Shown here piece after piece: positions 54,811 through 64,000 of a stretch of DNA of 64,000 bases; position 1 is the stretch's first letter, and each line of letters opens with the position of its first letter. Under the pieces are notes generated by a model that ran no database searches, was not told where the DNA came from, and worked only from the letters and a program-made list of their open reading frames with translations. This stretch comes from Pseudomonas sp. 31-12 (GTDB lineage Bacteria; Pseudomonadota; Gammaproteobacteria; Pseudomonadales; Pseudomonadaceae). The stretch lies in the NCBI RefSeq assembly GCF_003151075.1, contig NZ_CP029482.1, forward strand, positions 5,704,001 through 5,768,000, read 5' to 3'. The translations under genes were made by a program, and so were the position numbers.

Positions 54811-56070
54811 TCAGAAGTTGCCTTGTACCCAGCTCTTGAAGCGATCGAGCAAGGCGACTTTCGGTTCTTCATTGCTGTAGCTGTCGCGGCTGCTGATGCC
54901 CGAGAACGAAATCCCGTCGGACTGCTTCTGCAGGCCGTACATCAACAGGCCAACGCCCGTGGAATAAATCGGGTTGCGCACCACATCGTCCAGGCCCTTG
55001 ACGCCGTGAGGCACGCCCAGGCGGACCGGCATGTGGAAGATCTCTTCGGCCAGTTCGACCGCGCCTTCCATTTTCGAGGTACCGCCGGTCAGCACGATGC
55101 CGGCCGGGATAAGGTCTTCGTAGCCGCTGCGGCGCAGTTCGGCCTGGATCAGCGTGAACAGTTCGTCGTAACGCGGCTCGACCACTTCGGCCAGAGCCTG
55201 GCGGGACAGCTCGCGCGGTGGACGGTCGCCAACGCTTGGCACCTTGATGGTTTCACCGGCACCGGCCAGTTTGGCCAGGGCGCAGGCGTAGCGAATCTTG
55301 ATTTCTTCGGCGTACTGGGTCGGGGTGCGCAACGCCATGGCGATGTCGTTGGTCACCTGATCGCCCGCAATCGGGATCACAGCGGTGTGACGGATCGCGC
55401 CTTCGGTGAAGATCGCGATGTCGGTGGTGCCGCCGCCGATGTCGACCAGGCATACGCCCAGCTCTTTCTCGTCGTCGGTCAGGACCGAATAGGCCGAAGC
55501 CAGTTGCTCGAGAATGATGTCGTCGATTTCCAGGCCGCAGCGACGCACGCATTTTTCAATGTTTTGTGCAGCGTTGACGGCGCAAGTCACCACATGAACT
55601 TTGGCTTCCAGACGCACGCCCGACATGCCCAGCGGCTCACGGACGCCTTCCTGGTTATCGATCACGTAATCCTGCGGCAAGGTGTGCAGCACGCGCTGGT
55701 CAGCCGGGATCGCCACGGCCTGGGCAGCATCGAGGACGCGCTCAAGGTCGGCGGAGCTGACTTCGCGATCACGAATCGCCACGATGCCGTGGGAGTTCAG
55801 GCTGCGGATGTGATTGCCCGCCACGCCGACGAACGCCGAGTGGATCCGGCAACCGGCCATCAGCTGCGCTTCTTCGATCGCGCGCTGGATCGATTGCACG
55901 GTGGACTCGATGTTCACCACCACGCCTTTCTTCAGGCCACGGGACGGATGAGTGCCGATCCCGACGATTTCCAGCGTGCCGTCGTCCGAGACCTCGCCGA
56001 CCAGCGCCACCACCTTGGAGGTGCCGATATCGAGACCGACGATCATTTTGCCGCTTTGCACGTTTGCCAT
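54811..56070 (-). CDS. ftsA: Cell-division actin-like protein FtsA
   Basis: FtsA (419 aa) tethers FtsZ to the membrane. Actin-fold ATPase motifs [16 protein letters not shown] (near N-terminus), [15 protein letters not shown], and [19 protein letters not shown] are visible, and the amphipathic C-terminal helix ([13 protein letters not shown]) is present. It starts 15 bases after ftsQ. Confidence 0.97.
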   Translation of the reverse strand: MANVQSGKMIVGLDIGTSKVVALVGEVSDDGTLEIVGIGTHPSRGLKKGVVVNIESTVQSIQRAIEEAQLMAGCRIHSAFVGVAGNHIRSLNSHGIVAIRDREVSSADLERVLDAAQAVAIPADQRVLHTLPQDYVIDNQEGVREPLGMSGVRLEAKVHVVTCAVNAAQNIEKCVRRCGLEIDDIILEQLASAYSVLTDDEKELGVCLVDIGGGTTDIAIFTEGAIRHTAVIPIAGDQVTNDIAMALRTPTQYAEEIKIRYACALAKLAGAGETIKVPSVGDRPPRELSRQALAEVVEPRYDELFTLIQAELRRSGYEDLIPAGIVLTGGTSKMEGAVELAEEIFHMPVRLGVPHGVKGLDDVVRNPIYSTGVGLLMYGLQKQSDGISFSGISSRDSYSNEEPKVALLDRFKSWVQGNF

Positions 56071-56085
56071 GGGTCCTGCCTCTTC

Positions 56086-56955
56086 TTAATTCTTCGCGAC
56101 AGCGGGTTGGGCTGTCGTGGGCGCTACAGGTTCCCGCCAGCCAACAGCGAGGCCGTTGGCGTAGCGCAGATCGATGCGCGCAATGTTCGTAATCTGTTCT
56201 TTAAGCGTCTTGTCGTAGATGGCAATGAAGCGGCGCATCTTTTCCACCAGCTTGCCGCGTCCCAGCAGCAGTTCGATCCCCGGGCCCGCACTGCCGGCTC
56301 CGGTGGTCAGGAACCAGCTGCCTCGTTCACGCAATTCCAGGCGTGCAATCGAGAAGCCCAACGGCCTGAGCATCTGGCTCAGCACCTGGTATTGCTGCAT
56401 TACCTGCTGTTGAGCCCGTTGTGGGCCGAACAGCTGTGGCAAGTGTTCGTAGTTCGCCAGCTCACGCGGGGTGAACGCCTGACCCTGGTTGTTCAACAGC
56501 GATTCATCGCCCCAACGTGCCACCGGCAGTTGTTCTTCCAGGCGGATCACCACTTGATCCGGCCACACCCTGCGCACTTCGGCGTGGGCAATCCATGGCA
56601 TCGTTTCAAGCTCGGTGCGCATGCTCGCAAGGTCGATGGTGAAGAAGCTCGACGCCACGTACGGGGCGATCCGCTGCTGCACCGCTTGCTGGCTGATGTA
56701 ACTCAAGTCGCCCTGCACCGCGATTTTGCTGATCGGCCGGTCGGCGTACGGCAGCAAACGCTGCGCGCCTTCGTAAGTGCCGAACCCCAGCGCCACCAAC
56801 AGCACCGGCCAGAACAGGCTTTTCAGAAAACCAAAATTGGCTTTCGGCAGGCGCGCAGACATCGGCTCTTTAGCCACCATTCGGCTGGCACCCCGAGGCA
56901 CCGGCTTGCGGCCGGGTGCTGGAGGGGGCTGATGTCTCAGCTGTGCGCCTTGCAT
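56086..56955 (-). CDS. ftsQ: Cell-division protein FtsQ
   Basis: FtsQ (289 aa) is a bitopic divisome protein that links early and late division proteins (FtsB/FtsL). Cytoplasmic tail about 1-45, TM about 46-64, POTRA domain about 75-145 ([15 protein letters not shown]) and beta domain after. The ATG at 56955 is used; upstream codons overlap ddlB. It starts 4 bases after the ddlB stop. Confidence 0.95.
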   Translation of the reverse strand: MQGAQLRHQPPPAPGRKPVPRGASRMVAKEPMSARLPKANFGFLKSLFWPVLLVALGFGTYEGAQRLLPYADRPISKIAVQGDLSYISQQAVQQRIAPYVASSFFTIDLASMRTELETMPWIAHAEVRRVWPDQVVIRLEEQLPVARWGDESLLNNQGQAFTPRELANYEHLPQLFGPQRAQQQVMQQYQVLSQMLRPLGFSIARLELRERGSWFLTTGAGSAGPGIELLLGRGKLVEKMRRFIAIYDKTLKEQITNIARIDLRYANGLAVGWREPVAPTTAQPAVAKN

Positions 56956-56959
56956 GGTC

Positions 56960-59365
<2,406 letters not shown>

Positions 59366-59373
<8 letters not shown>

Positions 59374-60436
59374 GGGCCACCTCCAGACAGGTATCGACCA
59401 CGTTACGGGTTGCATCGGGTTTGGCCAGGCGGCGTGCCGCGGTGGCCATGTCGTTGAGTCGTTGTGGTTGCATCAGGACCTCTGTCAGGCGCGCGGCAAG
59501 ATCCGCTGCGCCAGTCGTTCTTTGCGGCATCAGGAAGGCAGCGCCTTCACGGGCCAAATAATCGGCGTTGCGGGTCTGGTGATCGTCGATCGCGTGGGGC
59601 AACGGCACCAGCATCGAGGGCAGACCGGCGGCAGCCAGTTCACTGATGGTCAACGCGCCTGCGCGGCACACCACCAGGTCGGCCCAGCCATAGGCTTGGG
59701 CCATGTCTTTGATGAAAGGCTGCACTTGCGCCTCGACGCCAGCCGCGCGATAGCGCTCTGCAGTCACTTCATCGTGGTTTTTGCCGGCCTGATGAAACAC
59801 TTCCGGGCGCAGGTCGGGGGCGACTTGCGACAGGGCTTCAGGCAGCAACTTGTTCAACGGCTCTGCGCCCAGGCTTCCGCCCAGGATCAGCAAACGCGCC
59901 TTGCGACCCGCCAGGGCGGGACGCTGTGTTTCGAGGAACAGCTCGGTGCGCACCGGGTTACCGGTGGTCCGACGGCTGTCCGACAGGGTAAAGGTGTCGG
60001 GGAACGCTTCACAGACTCGGGCGGCCAACGGCACCAGCAACCGATTGGCGGTACCGGCCACGGCGTTCTGCTCATGAACGATCACCGGCACACCGGCCAG
60101 TTTGGCGGCAACGCCACCAGGACCGGTCACATAACCACCGAAGCCGACCACACACACCGGCTGCAGCTGACGAATGATCGCCCGCGCCTGCCAGACCGAC
60201 TTGAGTACCATGAACGGAGCCTTGAGCAGGGACAACTTGCCCTTGCCGCGCAAACCGGTGGCATTGATCCGGTGCAGCTCGATACCGGCCATCGGCACCA
60301 GGTCGTTCTCGATGCCGCGTGGCGTTCCGAGCCAGTGCACGGTGTAACCGCGGGCCTGGAATTCGCGGGCGCACGCCAGCGCCGGGAACACATGGCCACC
60401 GGTGCCGCCCGCCATGATCAAGACGTTAGCGCCCAT
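59366..60436 (-). CDS. murG: UDP-GlcNAc transferase MurG
   Basis: MurG (356 aa) makes lipid II from lipid I at the cytoplasmic face of the membrane. Glycosyltransferase-B features: [19 protein letters not shown] at the start, [17 protein letters not shown], and a C-terminal [18 protein letters not shown] block with UDP-binding residues. Start at ATG 60436 overlapping ftsW by 11 bases. Confidence 0.96.
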
Positions 60437-61643
60437 GGGTCGGCTCCTCGGCGAAGTCGCTCTCATGGAACTCCATCTCTTCGCTGCCCAGGTGGGTTCG
60501 ACTCTCCCACTCGATGCGCAATAACAAGCCGAGACAGGCACCGCAAATCACCAGCGAACTGCCGCCATAACTGAGGAACGGCAGGGTCAGGCCTTTGGTC
60601 GGCAGCAGGCCGACGTTCACCCCGATGTTGATCAGGAACTGGCCGATCCACAGGAACGACAGGCCGTACGCAATGTAGGCGGCGAAGAACTGCTTGGCCT
60701 TCTCAGCCCAATAACCGATGTACATGCCACGCACACAGACGAAGACGAACAGCGCTACGGTGCACAAGGAACCCACGGCGCCCAGCTCTTCGGCCAGCAC
60801 CGAGAACACGAAGTCGGTGTGGGCTTCCGGCAGGTAGAACTGTTTCTGCACGCTGTTGCCCAGGCCAACGCCCAGCCATTCGCCGCGACCGAATGCGATC
60901 AATGCTTGCGACAACTGGTAGCCGGCACCGAACTGGTCGGCCCACGGATCGGCAAAGTTGGTCAGACGCGCCATTCGATACGGCTGCACTTGAATCAACA
61001 GCACCACCGCCCCGACCGCGAGGACCACCATTAAGGAAAACCGGAACAGCCCGACCCCGCCGAGGAATAGCATCGCCGCTGCCGCGCCCATCATGACAAC
61101 GGTGGCACCGAAATCCGGCTCCATCAGCAACAGACCGGCCATGGGCAGCAGAACGATGAACGGCTTGAAGAAGCCCATCCAGCTTTCGCGCACTTCTTTC
61201 TGGCGACGTACCAGATAACCGGCGAGGTAGATCACCACGAACACCTTGGCGATCTCGGACGGCTGGACGTTGAAGAAACTGAAGCCGATCCAGCGCATCG
61301 AACCGTTCACTTCACGGCCGATCCCCGGGATGATCACCATCACCAGCAAACCGAATGCACCCAGCAGCATCAGCCAGCCCAAGCGTTGCCAGGTGGCGAT
61401 CGGAATCATCATGGTGATGACGCAGGCGCCCAGGCCCAGCACGATGTAGATCAGGTGGCGAATCATGTAGTACAGGGCACTGCCCGACTGCACGGCCGCC
61501 ACTTCGGTCGAGGCCGAGGCAATCATCACCAGCCCGAGACCGATCAAGGCCAGGCAACCGGCGAGCATCGGGAAGTCGAGGTCGATCCCGCGCCCAGTGA
61601 TGATCGGCGACGGGTATGGCTTGATGATATTGAGCAGGCTCAT
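60426..61643 (-). CDS. ftsW: Lipid II polymerase/division protein FtsW
   Basis: FtsW (405 aa) is a SEDS-family peptidoglycan polymerase that works with FtsI at the septum. It has about ten TM helices and the SEDS motifs GIGREVNGSMRWI, PSEIAKVFVVIYLA and LPFLSYGGSSL. Start at ATG 61643, four-base overlap with murD. The long N-terminal Arg-rich extension in the same frame (to 61766) is antisense-like and not used. Confidence 0.96.
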   Translation of the reverse strand: MSLLNIIKPYPSPIITGRGIDLDFPMLAGCLALIGLGLVMIASASTEVAAVQSGSALYYMIRHLIYIVLGLGACVITMMIPIATWQRLGWLMLLGAFGLLVMVIIPGIGREVNGSMRWIGFSFFNVQPSEIAKVFVVIYLAGYLVRRQKEVRESWMGFFKPFIVLLPMAGLLLMEPDFGATVVMMGAAAAMLFLGGVGLFRFSLMVVLAVGAVVLLIQVQPYRMARLTNFADPWADQFGAGYQLSQALIAFGRGEWLGVGLGNSVQKQFYLPEAHTDFVFSVLAEELGAVGSLCTVALFVFVCVRGMYIGYWAEKAKQFFAAYIAYGLSFLWIGQFLINIGVNVGLLPTKGLTLPFLSYGGSSLVICGACLGLLLRIEWESRTHLGSEEMEFHESDFAEEPTHGR

Positions 61644-62986
61644 GCCAGTTCCTCCACAGCGCGGACGAACTGATGGCCACGGTCTTCGTAATTCTTGAAC
61701 ATGTCGAAACTGGCGCAGGCAGGCGACAACAGCACGGCGTCGCCTGGCTCGGCGACGGCGCGGCACTGTGCGACCGCTTCCTCCAGTGAACTGACGCGAA
61801 TCAGCGGCACGGCATCGCCGATGGCCTGACCGATCAGGTCACTGTCACGGCCCATCAACACCACGGCGCGGCAGTTGACCGCCACCGGGTCACGCAAATC
61901 CTTGAACTCGGCACCCTTGCCATCGCCACCGGCGATCAGCACGAGTTTGCCGTCGATGTCCGCGCCCAGCCCTTCGATGGCGGCCAGTGCGGCGCCGACG
62001 TTGGTGGCTTTGGAATCGTTGTAATAGCTCACGCCACCCAGGTCACGAACCCATTGGCAGCGATGCTCGAGGCCAGCGAAGGTGCGCAAGCTCGAGAGCA
62101 TGGCGTCGAACGGCAGACCGACGGCGTGGCCCAGGGCCAAGGCCGCCAGGGCGTTGGACTGGTTGTGGGCGCCACGAATCTTCAACTCGCGCACCGGCAT
62201 CAGGTTCTGGAATTCGAAGGCCAGGTACTTCTCGCCGTCTTCTTCGCGGATCCCGAAGGCCTTGAAATCGGGTTTGCTCAAACCGAAAGTCCAGCACGGC
62301 TGGCCCTCGCCCATCAGCGGACGGCTCAGGGCGTCCTGACGGTTGACCACAAACTGTTTGGCGCCACGGAAGATCCGGTGCTTGGCCAGGTGATAGGCCG
62401 GCAGACCGCTGTAGCGGTCCATGTGGTCTTCGCTGACATTAAGCACGGTCGCCACTTCGGCGTTGAGTTGATCGGTGGTTTCGAGCTGGAAGCTCGACAG
62501 TTCCATCACGTACAACTCGACGTCGTCGTCGAGCAGATCCAGCGCCGGCGTACCGAGGTTGCCACCGACAGCGACACGCTTGCCCGCCGCCACTGCCATC
62601 TCGCCAACCAGGGTGGTGACGGTGCTTTTCGCGTTGGAACCGCTGATGGCGACAATCGGCGCCTTCGCGTTACGCGCGAACAGCTCGATGTCGCCGGACA
62701 ATTTCACGCCACGGGCGGCGGCAGCCTGCAGGGCCGGGGTCGCCAGCGCCAGGCCGGGGCTCACGTAGAGCTCGTCGGCACGGCACAGGAATTCGACGTC
62801 CAGCTCGCCACAACGCACTTCCACGTGCGGATAGTCACGCTTGAGCGTGGCCAGTTCCGGTGGATTTTCCCGCGTATCAGCCACAGCAAACGACGTGCCC
62901 CGGTTCGCCAGGAAGCGAACCAGGGACATGCCGCTCTTGCCGAGGCCGACAATGATGCGGAAGTGGTCAGAAGCGATCAGAGACAC
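61640..62986 (-). CDS. murD: UDP-MurNAc-L-Ala--D-Glu ligase MurD
   Basis: MurD (448 aa) adds D-glutamate. N-terminal Rossmann IIVGLGKSGMSLVRFLANRG, ATP loop GSNAKSTVTTLV (an Ala where many MurDs have Gly), carbamoylated-lysine region, and a C-terminal domain with YNDSKATNVGAALAAI. It overlaps ftsW by four bases and starts five bases after mraY ends. Confidence 0.95.
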   Translation of the reverse strand: MSLIASDHFRIIVGLGKSGMSLVRFLANRGTSFAVADTRENPPELATLKRDYPHVEVRCGELDVEFLCRADELYVSPGLALATPALQAAAARGVKLSGDIELFARNAKAPIVAISGSNAKSTVTTLVGEMAVAAGKRVAVGGNLGTPALDLLDDDVELYVMELSSFQLETTDQLNAEVATVLNVSEDHMDRYSGLPAYHLAKHRIFRGAKQFVVNRQDALSRPLMGEGQPCWTFGLSKPDFKAFGIREEDGEKYLAFEFQNLMPVRELKIRGAHNQSNALAALALGHAVGLPFDAMLSSLRTFAGLEHRCQWVRDLGGVSYYNDSKATNVGAALAAIEGLGADIDGKLVLIAGGDGKGAEFKDLRDPVAVNCRAVVLMGRDSDLIGQAIGDAVPLIRVSSLEEAVAQCRAVAEPGDAVLLSPACASFDMFKNYEDRGHQFVRAVEELA

Positions 62987-62991
62987 TCGTT

Positions 62992-64000
62992 CTACCTCAG
63001 CTTCAGGGTGGCAAGGCCGACCAGTACGAGAATCACGGTGATGATCCAGAAACGGACGATCACGCGTGGTTCAGGCCAGCCCTTGAGTTCAAAGTGGTGG
63101 TGAATCGGCGCCATGCGGAATACGCGGCGACCGGTCAGCTTGAAAGAAGCAACCTGGATAACGACAGACAGGGTTTCCATCACGAACACGCCGCCCATGA
63201 TGAACAGGACGATTTCCTGGCGGACGATCACCGCGATCGTGCCAAGCGCTGCGCCCAGCGCCAGTGCGCCGACGTCGCCCATGAAGACTTGCGCCGGATA
63301 GGTGTTGAACCAGAGGAAACCGAGGCCCGCACCGATCAAGGCACCGCAGAACACGATCAACTCACCGGCACCCGGCACGTAAGGAATCAGCAGGTATTCA
63401 GCGAATTTCACGTTACCGGACAGGTAGCAGAAGATCCCCAGGCCGCCGCCGACCATCACCGTCGGCATGATCGCCAGACCGTCGAGGCCATCGGTCAGGT
63501 TGACCGCATTGCTCGAGCCGACAATCACGAAATAGGTCAGAACGACAAAGCCTATGCCCAGCGGAATGCTGTAGTCCTTGAGCATCGGCAGGATCAGGGT
63601 GGTTTCTACCGGCGTCGCAGCGGTCATATAAAGGAAGATCGCCGCGCCGAGGCCGAACACCGACTGCCAGAAATACTTCCAGCGGCTCGGCAGGCCTTTA
63701 GAGTTTTTCTCGATCACCTTGCGATAGTCGTCGACCCAACCGATAGCACCGAACAGCAACGTCACCAGCAACACGGTCCAGACATAACGGTTGCTCAGGT
63801 CAGCCCAAAGCAAGGTGCTGACACCGATAGACGACAGAATCAGTGCGCCGCCCATGGTCGGGGTGCCCGATTTTGAAAGGTGCGATTGTGGACCGTCATT
63901 GCGAACGGATTGACCGATCTGACGGTTCTGCAACGTGCGGATCATCCACGGGCCATAGCACAGCGACAAAACCAGCGCGGTCAGCACACCGAGGATCCCG
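62992..64000 (-). CDS. mraY: Phospho-MurNAc-pentapeptide transferase MraY (5' end beyond window)
   Basis: MraY transfers phospho-MurNAc-pentapeptide to undecaprenyl phosphate to make lipid I. It is a polytopic membrane enzyme; motifs [29 protein letters not shown] and [16 protein letters not shown] are present. The frame stays open to the window edge (codons GILGV precede the first in-window start-like GTG), so about 25 N-terminal residues are missing. It is the first gene of the visible dcw block. Confidence 0.96.
   Translation of the reverse strand, partial: GILGVLTALVLSLCYGPWMIRTLQNRQIGQSVRNDGPQSHLSKSGTPTMGGALILSSIGVSTLLWADLSNRYVWTVLLVTLLFGAIGWVDDYRKVIEKNSKGLPSRWKYFWQSVFGLGAAIFLYMTAATPVETTLILPMLKDYSIPLGIGFVVLTYFVIVGSSNAVNLTDGLDGLAIMPTVMVGGGLGIFCYLSGNVKFAEYLLIPYVPGAGELIVFCGALIGAGLGFLWFNTYPAQVFMGDVGALALGAALGTIAVIVRQEIVLFIMGGVFVMETLSVVIQVASFKLTGRRVFRMAPIHHHFELKGWPEPRVIVRFWIITVILVLVGLATLKLR

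Overview
The window is chromosomal DNA of a Pseudomonas, most likely of the P. fluorescens species complex. This rests on three things: high GC with Pseudomonas-style codon use, many REP elements of the 'GTGGGAGCGAGCCTGCTCGCGA' family, and a division/cell-wall cluster, cyo operon and NorR/flavohaemoglobin pair that read as typical Pseudomonas genes. No tRNA, rRNA, transposase, phage or CRISPR array was seen. Most genes are ordinary housekeeping or accessory genes.

Layout. 0-6.3 kb: a decayed PH-domain gene copy, a small K+ channel, then the NAD-dependent formate dehydrogenase operon fdsGBAD. 6.4-16.9 kb: an intact PH-domain protein, an OmpR/EnvZ-type two-component system, the MlaA lipoprotein with a tiny overlapping gene, a PhoD-like phosphatase, a P-loop kinase, a VOC protein, a class III aminotransferase, a LysR regulator, a PAS-GGDEF cyclase and a GNAT. 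16.9-22.4 kb: periplasmic methionine-sulfoxide repair (msrB-dipZ-msrA) divergent from a two-component system. 22.4-26.2 kb: DUF72 protein, an unrecognised protein, RidA-family protein and a MocR regulator. 26.2-27.6 kb: a two-gene nucleotidyltransferase cassette between two near-identical terminators. 27.6-32.5 kb: cyoABCDE (cytochrome bo3 oxidase and haem O synthase). 33.3-37.0 kb: dsbB, hmp and the divergent norR with GT-N7-AC operators. 37.2-42.3 kb: cheV, a GNAT, small genes and a repeat-dense tract with a DUF6124 gene carrying an unusual structured leader, and a seven-unit 70-bp tandem repeat. 42.3-48.6 kb: RND adaptor and pump with a CusRS-like two-component system. 48.9-52.3 kb: a small exported protein, an OprD porin and a Cache-like/GGEEF cyclase. 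52.5-64.0 kb, all minus strand: mraY(partial)-murD-ftsW-murG-murC-ddlB-ftsQ-ftsA-ftsZ-lpxC, the dcw cluster.

How the genes work together: formate oxidation (Fds) supplies NADH; the bo3 oxidase with CyoE is a terminal quinol oxidase; Hmp/NorR detoxify nitric oxide; DsbB and DipZ handle envelope thiol redox, DipZ probably feeding MsrA and MsrB; the dcw genes make peptidoglycan precursors and the divisome. The observations most worth checking are the switch-like leader of the DUF6124 gene (40,976-41,199), an element shared between that locus and the region upstream of the nucleotidyltransferase pair, and the terminator duplication flanking that pair.
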